64,000 nucleotides of DNA from Kitasatospora aureofaciens (GCA_000720845.1 JODU01000028.1:1-64000), one strand, 5' to 3'. Positions 18,411 to 27,260 are shown, counted from the first letter of the stretch. Numbers and translations: made by a program. The notes: generated by a model not told the origin, from the letters alone.

Positions 18411-19679
18411 GTGAGACGTCGCCTCCTCGCCCTTGTCTGTGTCTCCGCCTCCGTGCTCAGCGGCTGCGGCCTGATCTCGCAGGACGGCGGGAGCGACCGG
18501 CGCACCGTCACCGTGTGGCTGATGAAGGACAGCGCCTCGCAGGACTTCCTGAAGCGGTTCACCGAGGGCTTCGAGGCCGACCACCCCGACCTCGACCTGG
18601 ACATCCGCATCCAGGAGTGGACCGGGATCGGCGACAAGGTGCAGGCCGCGCTGAAGGCCGACGGCACGGACGGCCCCGACGTCGTCGAGGTCGGCAACAC
18701 CCAGGTCCCGCAGTACGCGGAGGGCGGCCGGCTGCAGAACCTGACCCTGGAGTCGATGCGCGACTGGGGCATCCGGGACTGGCTGCCGGGTCTCGCCGAA
18801 CCGGGGCAGTGGATGTCCCAGCAGTTCGGCATCCCCTGGTACGCCGCCAACCGCGTCGTCATCTACCGCAAGGACCTCTTCGAGCAGGCCGGCGTCAACG
18901 AGCCGCCCCGCACCCGCGAGGAGTGGATCACCGCCACCGAGAAGCTCGACAGCGACGGCGACCAGGGCATCTACCTGGCCGGCCAGGACTGGTACACGCT
19001 CGCCGGCTTCATCTGGGACGAGGGCGGCGAACTGGCCACCCAGGACGGCGAGGGCGGTACCTGGACGGGCGCCCTGGACTCCGAGGAGGCCCTGCGCGGC
19101 ATGGACTTCTACCGCGAACTGCAGGCCCTGGGCGACGGCCCGGTCGACGCCGACGAGGAACACCCGCCGCAGTCCGGGGTCTTCGCGAAGGGCCGGGTCG
19201 CCCAGATCGTCGCGGTGCCGGGCCAGGCCCAGTCGATCCTCCGCGAGAACCCCGGCCTCAAGGGAAAGATCGGCTTCTTCCCCGTGCCCGGCAAGAACGC
19301 CGCCGAGCCCGGCGCCGTCTTCACCGGCGGCTCCGACCTCGTCGTGCCGAAGAACACCGACCAGGAGGAGGGCGCCCTCGCCGTGATCGAGGCGCTCGCG
19401 GGCACCGAGTGGAACACCGACCTGGCCCGCACCATGAACTACGTCCCGAACAAGAAGTCGCTCGCCAAGGAAGTCTCCGGCGAGGAGGGGATCGAGGCCA
19501 TGGCGGCCGGTGCCGCACAGGGCCGGGCGACCCCCGGTACGCCTCAGTGGGGCGCGGTCGAGGCGGACAACCCGATCAAGGAGTACATGACGAAGGTGCT
19601 CACCGGGTCGGACGCGAAGTCGGAGGCCCGCAAGGCCTCCGACCGCGTCACCGAGCTGCTGGACGCCAACGCGCGCTGA
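18411..19679 (+). CDS. sugar ABC transporter substrate-binding lipoprotein (orphan)
   Basis: The 422-aa lipoprotein has a signal peptide and lipobox LSGC (Cys19), then the family-1 extracellular solute-binding fold: 'VTVWLMKDSASQDFLKRF', 'DGPDVVEVGNTQVPQYAEGG', 'GIPWYAANRVVIYRKDLFEQAG', 'PPRTREEWI', 'GGSDLVVPKNT' and 'TMNYVPNKKSL'. It should deliver an oligosaccharide to a membrane permease. No permease or ATPase gene is adjacent, so it must borrow components encoded elsewhere. GTG 18411 has AAGGA 11 bp upstream. The palindromic operator in its promoter suggests control by an amino-sugar-responsive regulator such as DasR. Confidence 0.88.
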   Translation: MRRRLLALVCVSASVLSGCGLISQDGGSDRRTVTVWLMKDSASQDFLKRFTEGFEADHPDLDLDIRIQEWTGIGDKVQAALKADGTDGPDVVEVGNTQVPQYAEGGRLQNLTLESMRDWGIRDWLPGLAEPGQWMSQQFGIPWYAANRVVIYRKDLFEQAGVNEPPRTREEWITATEKLDSDGDQGIYLAGQDWYTLAGFIWDEGGELATQDGEGGTWTGALDSEEALRGMDFYRELQALGDGPVDADEEHPPQSGVFAKGRVAQIVAVPGQAQSILRENPGLKGKIGFFPVPGKNAAEPGAVFTGGSDLVVPKNTDQEEGALAVIEALAGTEWNTDLARTMNYVPNKKSLAKEVSGEEGIEAMAAGAAQGRATPGTPQWGAVEADNPIKEYMTKVLTGSDAKSEARKASDRVTELLDANAR

Positions 19680-19740
19680 GCGGGCCGGGCCGGGCCGAAA
19701 CCACCCGGCCCGCCCGCCCGGTACGACCCGCTCAGCGCGC
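19671..19740. terminator. composite convergent terminator spanning both stop codons
   Basis: A perfect 14-bp inverted repeat (19671-19684 with 19727-19740) encloses a GC-rich loop that can itself fold (GGGCCGGG against CCCGGCCC-like segments). Its arms encode the last residues of the solute-binding protein and of EgtD, so it can stop transcription from both sides. Confidence 0.6.
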
Positions 19741-20703
19741 CACGCTCAACGACAGGGCGAACCGGCCCCCGCCGTCCGTCCACCAGTGGGCCAGATCGAG
19801 CCCGGCCGCAGCCAGCTCGGCCCGCACCCCCTCCCGCCGGAACTTCGCGGACACCTCGGTACGCAACTCCTCCCCGTCCGCGAAGTCCACGGCCAGGTCG
19901 AGCGCCTGGACCTTGACGGTCTGCGCGGTGCGCGAGCGCAGTCGCATCTCGATCCACTCCCGTTCGGCGTTCCAGAGCGCCACGTGCTCGAAGGCCGCGG
20001 GCGCGAAGTCGGCCGCCAGTTCACGGTTCACCACCGACAGCACGTTCTTGTTGAACTCGGCCGTCACCCCGGCCGCGTCGTCGTACGCGCGGACCAGCAC
20101 CCCCTCGTCCTTGACCAGATCCGTGCCCAGCAACAGGCTGTCGCCGGGGGAGAGCAGGGCGCGGACGGAGGCCAGGAACGCGGCGCGCTCCTCGGGCAGC
20201 AGGTTGCCGATGGTGCCGCCCAGGAACGCCACCAGCCGGGGTCCGGGCGTGTCGGGCAGCGTCAGGCCGGCCGTGAAGTCGGCGATCAGCGCGTGCACCT
20301 GGAGGCCGGGACGCTCGGCGACCAGCGCCTGCCCGGCCTGGGTGAGGGCGCTCTCGCTCACGTCGACCGCCACATAGCCGCGCAGCCCGGTCCGCTCGGT
20401 GAGCGCGTCGAGCAGCACGCGCGTCTTCTCCGAGGAGCCGGAGCCCAGCTCCACCAGGGTGTGCGCGCCGGTCGCCGTCGCGATCTCTCCGGCCCGGTCG
20501 ACGAGGATCTCCCGTTCGGCCCGGGTCGGGTAGTACTCCGGCAGTGCGGTGATCGCCTCGAACAGCTCGCTGCCCCGTGCGTCGTAGAACCACTTCGGCG
20601 GCAGCCACTTGGGCGTGCTCGTCAGGCCCGCCAGGACGTCGGCGCGCAGGGCGGCGTCCGTGGCGTCCTCGGGCAGCGTCCGGGTCAGACGGAACTGGCT
20701 CAC
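19732..20703 (-). CDS. egtD: L-histidine N(alpha)-methyltransferase
   Basis: The 323-aa SAM enzyme matches EgtD: 'PKWLPPKWFYDARGSELFE', 'LPEYYPTRAEREIL', SAM loop 'LVELGSGSSEKTRVLLDA', 'LVAFLGGTIGNLLPEE', 'LLLGTDLVKD' and 'EFNKNVL'. It trimethylates histidine to hercynine, the first step of ergothioneine synthesis. GTG 20703 overlaps the egtC stop (GTGA). Last gene of egtABCD. Confidence 0.95.
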   Translation of the reverse strand: MSQFRLTRTLPEDATDAALRADVLAGLTSTPKWLPPKWFYDARGSELFEAITALPEYYPTRAEREILVDRAGEIATATGAHTLVELGSGSSEKTRVLLDALTERTGLRGYVAVDVSESALTQAGQALVAERPGLQVHALIADFTAGLTLPDTPGPRLVAFLGGTIGNLLPEERAAFLASVRALLSPGDSLLLGTDLVKDEGVLVRAYDDAAGVTAEFNKNVLSVVNRELAADFAPAAFEHVALWNAEREWIEMRLRSRTAQTVKVQALDLAVDFADGEELRTEVSAKFRREGVRAELAAAGLDLAHWWTDGGGRFALSLSVAR

Positions 20704-21500
20704 GTGCGGGGCTCCTTCACAGAGGCGAAAGCGTCTGCCGGGGCGGTTTCGCCCGGGACCTTGAGCGGGGTGATCCGCACGTCCGTGCCGCTCGCCACGA
20801 GCAGGGTGCGGTCGGGGACCTCCCGCCAGTGCGGGTCGTCGTCGTAGGGCTCCGAGGCGACGACCGTGCCGCCGCCCGGACGGGACAGGTACCAGAGGGT
20901 GTCGCCCCAGGTGGTGGCGGTGACGGTGGAGCCGTTCGTGAGGAGCAGGTTGAGCCGGGAGGCGGGGGCCGCCGCGGCGACCTCCGGCACCGTCTCGGCC
21001 AGCGCCCTGCCCTCGTCGTCCCCCGCCCGCAGCCGGGCCAGGACCAGCGCCCACACGAGCGCCGAGTCGTTGCGCGCCTCCAGCGACAGCAGCTCGCCGG
21101 GCGGCAGCGTCGCCGCCACCGGGGCCAGCGAGTCCGGCCACCCCGCCACGGCGCCGTTGTGACTGAACAGCCAGGTCCCCGCGGCGAACGGTGCCGCGGC
21201 CGCCTCCGCGTCGGCGCCGGCCAGCGTCGCGTCCCGTACGGCGCCCAGCAGTGCGCCGGTGCGTACGACCCGGGCCAGGTCGGCGAAGGACTGGTCCGCC
21301 CAGATCGGTCCCGCCCGCCGGTACCGGGCGGGCACCGGGTCCCCCTCGGCGTACCAGCCGACGCCGAACCCGTCGGCGTTGACCGTGCCGTACCGCTGGT
21401 GCCGCGGCGCCCACGACTGGCGGTACAGGCCGTGCGGCGGCGCCACGAGAAGCTCGCCGAGCGGCTGTGCGGGACCCGTGTAGGCCAGGTGACGGCACAT
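20700..21500 (-). CDS. egtC: gamma-glutamyl-hercynylcysteine sulfoxide hydrolase
   Basis: The 266-aa class II glutamine-amidotransferase-like protein keeps the nucleophile Cys2 directly after Met (MCRHLAYTG), 'NADGFGVGWYA', 'WLFSHNGAVAGWP' and 'ARNDSALVWAL'. EgtC removes the glutamyl group from the sulfoxide made by EgtB. It overlaps egtB by one base (TGATG) and egtD by four. Confidence 0.95.
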   Translation of the reverse strand: MCRHLAYTGPAQPLGELLVAPPHGLYRQSWAPRHQRYGTVNADGFGVGWYAEGDPVPARYRRAGPIWADQSFADLARVVRTGALLGAVRDATLAGADAEAAAAPFAAGTWLFSHNGAVAGWPDSLAPVAATLPPGELLSLEARNDSALVWALVLARLRAGDDEGRALAETVPEVAAAAPASRLNLLLTNGSTVTATTWGDTLWYLSRPGGGTVVASEPYDDDPHWREVPDRTLLVASGTDVRITPLKVPGETAPADAFASVKEPRT

Positions 21501-22867
21501 CAGACCGCCTCCGCCGACCGGGCCGTGCGGAACCCGGAGAAGATCTGCCGCCGGATCGGATAGTCCCAGTTGCGGAACGTGCCCCGGCAGGCCACCGCGT
21601 CCACCGCGAAGGAACCGCCGCGCAGCACCTTGTACTCGGGGCCGAAGAACACCTCCGAGTACTCCCGGTACGGGAACGCCCGGAACCCCGGGTACGGCGC
21701 GAAGTCGCTCGACGTCCACTCCCAGACGTCGCCGATCAACTGCCGTACGCCGAGCGGCGACTCACCGGCCGGGTAGCTGCCCGCGGGCGCCGGGCGCAGG
21801 TGCCGCTGCCCGAGGTTGGCGTGCTCCGGTCCCGGGTCGGCGTCGCCCCAGGGGTAGCGCATGGCGCGGTCGCCGGCCGGGTCGTACCGCGCGGCCTTCT
21901 CCCACTCGGCCTCGGTCGGCAGCCGGCGCCCGGCCCAGCGGGCGTAGGCGTCGGCCTCGTACCAGCACACGTGGAGCACCGGCTCGTCGTCCGGTACCGC
22001 CTCGGTCACCCCGAAGCGGCGCCGCAGCCACTGTCCGCCGTCGCGGCGCCAGAACAGCGGGGCGGCGATGGTGTGCCGGCGGATGTGATCCCAGCCCTCG
22101 GGGGTCCACCAGCGCGGGTCGTCGTAGCCTCCGTCGTCGATGAACGCCCGGTAGGCGCCGTTGGTCACCGGGACGGTGTCGATGTAGTACGGGGCCACCT
22201 CGCGCCGGTGCGCGGGCCGTTCGTTGTCCAGGGCCCACGGCTCGGTCGAGGTGCCCATGGTGAACGGGCCGCCCGGCACCAGGACTTCCGCCGGCCCGGT
22301 GAACAGCGCTACCGGGTCCGGGTCGGGCGCGGTCAGCGCCTGCGGGCCCCGACGCAGCTGGTGCGTGATCAGCATGGTCTCGTCGTGCTGCTGCTCGTGC
22401 TGGGCGATCATCCCGAAGGCGAAGCCCGCCTCCGTCAGGCGCGTGCCGTCGAACGCGGTGGCCTCCAGCACGTCCAGGGCCCGTCCGCGCACGTCCGCCG
22501 CGTACCGGCGGGCCTCGGCGGGCGACAGCAGCGGCAGGCTCGGCCGCTCGGAGCGGGGATGCTCGAAGGCGTCGTACAGGCTGTCGATCTCCGGGCGTAT
22601 CGCCTCCTGTCCGGCGACCGCGCGCAGCAGCCACTGCTCCTCCTGGTTGCCGATGTGCGCCAGGTCCCATACCAGCGGGGACATCAGCGGCGACACCTGG
22701 GCGGTCAGGTCGGGGCCCTCCACGCAGCTGGTCAGCAGCGTGGTGCGCGCGCGGGCGGTGACCAGCGTGGTCAGGGCCCGCTCCCGCAGCTTCTCGGCGT
22801 CCACGGCCGCCCCTTCACCGGAGGTGACGGCGGCCGTGGTGTCGGTGGTGTCGACGGGGTCGGTCAT
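21500..22867 (-). CDS. egtB: hercynine oxygenase (sulfoxide synthase)
   Basis: The 455-aa protein has an N-terminal DinB-like four-helix domain with iron-binding histidines (DLAHIGNQEEQ; 'HEQQHDE') and a C-terminal FGE-sulfatase domain ('GGPFTMGTSTEPWALDNERPAH', 'RLPTEAEWEKAARY', 'GDVWEWTSSDFAPYPGFRAFPY', 'VLRGGSFA'; fragments of longer matches). This non-haem iron enzyme joins gamma-glutamylcysteine to hercynine using O2. The start ATG 22867 overlaps the egtA stop (ATGA). Confidence 0.96.
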   Translation of the reverse strand: MTDPVDTTDTTAAVTSGEGAAVDAEKLRERALTTLVTARARTTLLTSCVEGPDLTAQVSPLMSPLVWDLAHIGNQEEQWLLRAVAGQEAIRPEIDSLYDAFEHPRSERPSLPLLSPAEARRYAADVRGRALDVLEATAFDGTRLTEAGFAFGMIAQHEQQHDETMLITHQLRRGPQALTAPDPDPVALFTGPAEVLVPGGPFTMGTSTEPWALDNERPAHRREVAPYYIDTVPVTNGAYRAFIDDGGYDDPRWWTPEGWDHIRRHTIAAPLFWRRDGGQWLRRRFGVTEAVPDDEPVLHVCWYEADAYARWAGRRLPTEAEWEKAARYDPAGDRAMRYPWGDADPGPEHANLGQRHLRPAPAGSYPAGESPLGVRQLIGDVWEWTSSDFAPYPGFRAFPYREYSEVFFGPEYKVLRGGSFAVDAVACRGTFRNWDYPIRRQIFSGFRTARSAEAV

Positions 22868-24165
22868 GAGTGGGTCTCCCTCCCGTGCGGGCCACGGTCC
22901 GCGCCGCCCGGCATGTCCAGCAGATCGTCGGCGGGGCAGCGGCCCCTGAGCACATAGCGCTCCCGGTACCCGGCGACGGCGTCCGTCACCTCGGTGCTCG
23001 CGCCGAGCCGGGGCAGCGCGGCGAGCGCCGCCGTGAAGCAGGTGACGGCCGCCTCGCGCAGCTCCGGATCGGTCAGCGCGTCCCGGGCCGCGTCCTCGTA
23101 CAGCGGGTTGTGCGGCGCGGGCCGGCCGAGCGTGCGCTCGGCCAGCGGCTTGACGGCCCGGTAGGCGGTCTCGGTCGCCTCCGGGTCGTCGAACAGCGCG
23201 GCGGTCACCGCCAGCGGCACGATCCAGCCGTCGTCCCCGGGCTGCGCGTCGATCATGCGCAGCTCCAGGTGGCCGCGCGGCCTGACCGGCGGGAAGAGCG
23301 TGGTGAGGTGGTAGTCGACGTCCTCCCGGGTCGGCGGCCGGGGCACCGGTTCGCGGGTCCACTCCCGCAGGGTCAGACCCTGAGGCACGTCCCAGGGGCC
23401 GGCGTCGCGGCGTACGCACATCACCGGGGCGTCCAGCACGTGCCGGGTCCAGGTGCCGCGCGGGTCGCTGTCCAGCGGGGGACCGCCGGCCCGGCCGGCG
23501 CCGATCTGCGTCCAGCGCAGCTGCCGGGTGGACCGCCAGCCGGTGGGCCGGCCGCCGGACAGCGGGGAGTTGGCGAACGCCGCCAGCAGGACGGCGCCCA
23601 GGTGGTGGGCCAGCCACCACCGGCGTACGTGTCCCATCGGCCCGGGCTCCTCGTGCCCGGCGTCCACGCATACCTGCACGGAGGCCGAGGAGCACATCAT
23701 GAAGCGGCCACCGGGGCCGGCGCGGTCGAGGCAGGACTCCATGGCGTCGTAGCGGGGCTGCCGCAGATAGCGGCGCGGCGCCTGCCAGGGCTCGTGGCCG
23801 AGGCCGACCAGGGCGAGGCCGTCCTCGCGCAGTACGGCGCGGACGGCGTCGAGGTCGGCGGAGACGGAGCGGACGCACTCCGTCAGCGAGGCGGCGGGGA
23901 GCGAACTCAGCTCCAGCTGGCCGCCGGGCTCGACGGTCAGCGCCGACCTCAGGGGCACGGCCCGCAGCGCGGTGTACACCGCACGGAGCCGTTCGGGTGA
24001 CACGGGGAGCCGCGGCTCGCGCAGCTCGTGGACGAGCCATTCCACCTCGACGCCGAGGAGCCGGGGCGGACCGGTCTTGAAGCAGATGCCGTGGACCAGC
24101 GCCTCGACCTCGGCCTCACTGACAGCGGTACGTGGCCGGATACAGCCACCAACCGAATCGGACAT
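22864..24165 (-). CDS. egtA: glutamate-cysteine ligase
   Basis: The 433-aa protein has GCS2-type features: 'LLGVEVEWLVHELREPRLPV', 'SALTVEPGGQLELSSLPA', 'GLGHEPWQAPRRYL', 'RFMMCSSASVQVCVDAGHE', 'ANSPLSGGRPTGWRSTRQL' and 'HLELRMIDAQPGDDGWI'. EgtA makes gamma-glutamylcysteine for EgtB. ATG 24165 is chosen because AGGAGG lies 7-12 bp upstream; a longer in-frame version lacks conserved sequence. First gene of egtABCD; the cysteine desulfurase-like lyase EgtE is not encoded in this window. Confidence 0.95.
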   Translation of the reverse strand: MSDSVGGCIRPRTAVSEAEVEALVHGICFKTGPPRLLGVEVEWLVHELREPRLPVSPERLRAVYTALRAVPLRSALTVEPGGQLELSSLPAASLTECVRSVSADLDAVRAVLREDGLALVGLGHEPWQAPRRYLRQPRYDAMESCLDRAGPGGRFMMCSSASVQVCVDAGHEEPGPMGHVRRWWLAHHLGAVLLAAFANSPLSGGRPTGWRSTRQLRWTQIGAGRAGGPPLDSDPRGTWTRHVLDAPVMCVRRDAGPWDVPQGLTLREWTREPVPRPPTREDVDYHLTTLFPPVRPRGHLELRMIDAQPGDDGWIVPLAVTAALFDDPEATETAYRAVKPLAERTLGRPAPHNPLYEDAARDALTDPELREAAVTCFTAALAALPRLGASTEVTDAVAGYRERYVLRGRCPADDLLDMPGGADRGPHGRETHS

Positions 24166-24392
24166 GTCGGGATCCTCCTGAGATTCCACCATGCCGCCGG
24201 CCCTTCTGCGGTGGGCCGGGCCGGCACACCTGTCCCACCCAAGACCCTCGTGCCGCTCCGCACAAGGATGCATTTCGGGACGTTCCCGCTCGGTAATCTC
24301 CGCGATCCGTCCGTTCCCGGGGCCTTTCCCCGTCGTTCGCCGGTCGGGAAACTCCGTTGCACCGCATCCCCAGCATCACCCAGGATCTCCGC

Positions 24393-24455
24393 ATGAGCAC
24401 GACGGGGGAGACCGCGCCGCGCGCGGTCACGGCGTCCACGGGGGTGGCGCCGTGA
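24393..24455 (+). CDS. possible 20-aa leader ORF before the PARG-like gene
   Basis: ATG 24393 opens a 20-codon frame (MSTTGETAPRAVTASTGVAP) whose TGA overlaps the GTG start of the downstream gene (GTGA). It could be a leader peptide coupling translation, or chance. Only a weak AGGA precedes it. Confidence 0.25.
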   Translation: MSTTGETAPRAVTASTGVAP

Positions 24456-25291
24456 GCGCGCGCCTGCGGGGCATCGCACAGCGCACCGAGCAGATCGTCG
24501 CGGCCGGCACCTACCGCACGTCCGACGGGCGTGAGGTGTCCCTCGCGGCGGCGATCGGGGCGGCCGGGGACGGTACCCGGATGTACGGTCCGGGGCCCGT
24601 CGAGGTGTCCCTTCCCACCCGGGTGGGCACGGTCTTCGAGGTCACGGGCGAGAGCAGCCTGGAGGCCGCCCGGCGGCTCGGCGGCGCCGTCGCCGTGCTC
24701 AACTTCGCCTCCGCCCGCAACCCCGGTGGCGGTTACCTCAACGGCGCCCAGGCCCAGGAGGAGGCCCTGTGCCGGGCCTCCGCCCTGTACACCTGCCTGC
24801 TGCGGGCGCCCGAGTTCTACGACCACCACCGCGCCCACCGCGACCCGTTCTACACGGACCGCGTCGTCCACTCGCCCGGCGTACCCGTCTTCCGCGACGA
24901 CCGGGGCCGCCTGCTGGACGAACCGTTCACGGCCGGATTCCTCACCTCCGCCGCGCCCAACGCGGGCGTGGTGCTGCGCACGGCCCCGGAGCGCGCCGCC
25001 GATCTGCCCGCCGCCCTCGCCGCACGCGCCGAGCGGGTGCTGGAGACCGCCGTGGCCCACGGGTACCGGCGGCTGGTGCTCGGCGCCTGGGGCTGCGGCG
25101 TGTTCCGCAACGACCCCGCCCAGGTGGCGGGCGCGTTCCGGACACTGCTCGGGCCCGGCGGACGGTTCGCCGGTGCCTTCGACCGGGTGGCGTTCGGCAT
25201 CCTGGACCGCACCCCCGGCGCCACCGTCCGGGCGGCGTTCGAGCGGGCCTCCCCGGAGGGCACGGGCGGCCCCGGTCAGCTCCAGCCGTAG
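24452..25291 (+). CDS. PARG-like macrodomain protein (TIGR02452/DUF2263)
   Basis: The 279-aa protein has the bacterial-type poly(ADP-ribose) glycohydrolase signature GGG-X7-QEE (Gly92-94, Gln102-Glu103-Glu104) in 'NFASARNPGGGYLNGAQAQEE', plus 'LGAWGCGVFRNDP' and 'FAGAFDRVAFGIL', typical of the macrodomain fold. These enzymes cleave ADP-ribose polymers and may also reverse protein or nucleic-acid ADP-ribosylation. GTG 24452 gives the family N-terminus (IAQRTEQIVAAG). Its last 16 nt overlap the 3' end of the convergent PemK-like gene. Confidence 0.88.
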   Translation: MSARLRGIAQRTEQIVAAGTYRTSDGREVSLAAAIGAAGDGTRMYGPGPVEVSLPTRVGTVFEVTGESSLEAARRLGGAVAVLNFASARNPGGGYLNGAQAQEEALCRASALYTCLLRAPEFYDHHRAHRDPFYTDRVVHSPGVPVFRDDRGRLLDEPFTAGFLTSAAPNAGVVLRTAPERAADLPAALAARAERVLETAVAHGYRRLVLGAWGCGVFRNDPAQVAGAFRTLLGPGGRFAGAFDRVAFGILDRTPGATVRAAFERASPEGTGGPGQLQP

Positions 25292-25740
25292 CGCTCCCGC
25301 AGCCGCTGCCGCACCAGGTTGAAGCGCATCCGGTCCAGGGCGCACGCCTCGCGGCGCATCCCGGCGTCGTGCAGCCGCAGCACCCGGTCCACGTCGACCC
25401 AGGAGTCGCGCCCCGAGCGGTCCCACGGCCCGCTCCCGATGGCGACCCACTCCCGGTCCCCGTCGTGCCGCCTGCTGGAGAGCTGCACCGCCAGCACCGT
25501 CCCGGCCGCCTCCCGGGCCACCACGAGCACCGGCCGGTCCTTGCCCCGGCCGTCCGCCTCCTCGTAGGGCACCCACGTCCAGACGATCTCGCCGGGATCG
25601 GGGTCGCCGTCGTGCGCGGGGGAGTACTCGGTCCGCACCCGGCCCACCTCCCGCGGGTCGGCCTCGGTGGTGGCAAAGGGGCCGTAACGGCCCGGGACCG
25701 TCCCGCCGTTGCTGTCGATGTCGTCGGTGAAGGCGTTCAC
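25276..25740 (-). CDS. PemK/MazF-family protein without adjacent antitoxin
   Basis: The 154-aa protein has a roughly 48-residue acidic N-terminal extension followed by a PemK-like beta-barrel: 'GEIVWTWVPYEEADGRGKDRPVLVVA' (the P-Y-E-E/KDRPVLVV strand pair of the family), 'VLAVQLSSRRHD' and 'SWVDVDRVLRLHDAG'. MazF/PemK relatives are ribonuclease toxins, but several standalone actinobacterial members of this size have no antitoxin, and none is visible here. GTG 25740 is the start. Tail-to-tail overlap with the PARG-like gene. Toxicity is not demonstrated by sequence. Confidence 0.7.
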   Translation of the reverse strand: MNAFTDDIDSNGGTVPGRYGPFATTEADPREVGRVRTEYSPAHDGDPDPGEIVWTWVPYEEADGRGKDRPVLVVAREAAGTVLAVQLSSRRHDGDREWVAIGSGPWDRSGRDSWVDVDRVLRLHDAGMRREACALDRMRFNLVRQRLRERYGWS

Positions 25741-25857
25741 GGCCCGTACCGTACGGGACGGGTCCGCGTGGACGCGCGGTGACCCTGCACCGGTGGCAGG
25801 CTGGCCCCGGCAAGCCAGTACGAGTCAGTAAGCCGGCACGAGTCAGAAGGCGACGTC

Positions 25858-26748
25858 ATGACCGACCAGCTCACCGTGAGCGTCCTGGGCACCGGCATCA
25901 TGGGTGCCGCGATGGCCCGCAACCTCGCCCGCGCCGGACACGCCGTCCGCGTGTGGAACCGCAGCCGGGACAAGGCCGAGCCGCTGGCCGCCGACGGCGC
26001 GCACGTCGCGGGCGGCCCGGACGAGGCCGTACGGGGTGCCGACGTCGTCCTCACGATGCTGTACGACGGTCCGGCCGCCCTCGACGTCATGCGACGGGCC
26101 GCGCCCGGGCTGAGCCCCGGCACCGTGTGGGCGCAGTCCACCACCGCGGGCGTCGACGCGGTCGCCGACCTGGCCGCCTTCGCCCACGAGCACGGCCTCG
26201 TCTTCTTCGACGCTCCCGTGCTCGGTACCCGGCAGCCCGCCGAGGCCGGTCAGCTGCTCGTGCTGGCGGCCGGTCCCGGCCAGGCGCGGGGCACCGTGGC
26301 GCCCGTGTTCGACGCCGTCGGCTCACGCACCGTGTGGACCGGTGAGGACGGCGCGGCCGGCAGCGCGACCCGGCTGAAGCTGGTGGCCAACAGCTGGGTC
26401 CTCGCCGTCACCAACGCCGGCGGCGAGACCCTCTCGCTCGCCAAGGCCCTGGGCGTCGACCCGGACGCGTTCTTCGACGCCATCGCCGGCGGGCCGCTCG
26501 ACATGGGCTACCTGCGCGCCAAGGCCGGTCTGATCCGCGACGGCTCGCTGACCCCCGCCCAGTTCGCCGTCGCCACCGCCGAGAAGGACGCCCGCCTGAT
26601 CGTCGAGGCCGGCGAGGCGAACGGGGTCCGGCTGGACCTCGCCGCCGCCGGGGTGCAGCGGTTCGCCCGGGCCGCCGCCCAGGGACACGGCGACGAGGAC
26701 ATGGCGGCGGCCTACTTCGCCAGTTTCGAGGAGAAGGCGACCGACTGA
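25858..26748 (+). CDS. NAD(P)-dependent beta-hydroxyacid dehydrogenase
   Basis: The 296-aa protein begins with the Rossmann motif 'VSVLGTGIMGAAMARNLARAG', has 'VWNRSRDKAEPLAADGA', the substrate motif 'FFDAPVLGTRQPAEAGQL' and the catalytic-lysine region 'TRLKLVANSW' near residue 172. This is the 3-hydroxyisobutyrate dehydrogenase/6-phosphogluconate dehydrogenase-like family; the usual substrate serine-glycine segment is altered (GTRQPAEAG), so substrate is uncertain. ATG 25858 has AAGG about 8 bp upstream. Confidence 0.88.
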   Translation: MTDQLTVSVLGTGIMGAAMARNLARAGHAVRVWNRSRDKAEPLAADGAHVAGGPDEAVRGADVVLTMLYDGPAALDVMRRAAPGLSPGTVWAQSTTAGVDAVADLAAFAHEHGLVFFDAPVLGTRQPAEAGQLLVLAAGPGQARGTVAPVFDAVGSRTVWTGEDGAAGSATRLKLVANSWVLAVTNAGGETLSLAKALGVDPDAFFDAIAGGPLDMGYLRAKAGLIRDGSLTPAQFAVATAEKDARLIVEAGEANGVRLDLAAAGVQRFARAAAQGHGDEDMAAAYFASFEEKATD

Positions 26749-26837
26749 GCCCACCCGGGGTACCGGGTGCACGAGACCAGCCCGACACCGGCGACCGGAC
26801 CCGGTGCCGGACCACACGAACAGCGAGGAGCCCCCGC

Positions 26838-27260
26838 ATGTCCAAGCCGCCGCTGCCGCCCGAGGCCGTCGAACTGCTGCGCCGCCCCAACCCGTGCGTC
26901 ATGGCCACCCTCCGCCAGGACGGCGCCCCCGTCACCACGCCCACCTGGTACGCCTGGGACGACGACGGCCGCGTGCTGATCAATCTCGACGCGGGCCGCG
27001 TGCGCCTGGGACACCTGCGCCGCGACCCGCGCATCACCCTCACCGTCCTCGCGGGCGACGACTGGTACACCCACGTCACCCTCATCGGCCGGGTCGCCGA
27101 GATGCGCGACGACGAGGACCTCTCCGGCATCGACCGCCTCTCCCGGCACTACACGGGCAACCCGTACCCGAACCGGGAGCGTCCCCGGGTCAGCGCCTGG
27201 ATCGAGGTGGAGCGCTGGCACGGCTGGGGAGCCCTGAAGGACAGTTCCCAGGTGGGCTGA
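26838..27260 (+). CDS. PPOX-class F420/FMN-dependent split-barrel oxidoreductase
   Basis: The 140-aa protein has the split-barrel flavin fold: 'CVMATLRQDGAPVTTPTWYAW', 'VLINLDAGRVRLGHLRRDPRI', 'VTLIGRVAEMRDD', and 'RPRVSAWIEVERWHGWG'. Small actinobacterial proteins of this type bind F420 or FMN and reduce diverse substrates. AGCGAGGAG just upstream supports ATG 26838. Confidence 0.88.
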   Translation: MSKPPLPPEAVELLRRPNPCVMATLRQDGAPVTTPTWYAWDDDGRVLINLDAGRVRLGHLRRDPRITLTVLAGDDWYTHVTLIGRVAEMRDDEDLSGIDRLSRHYTGNPYPNRERPRVSAWIEVERWHGWGALKDSSQVG

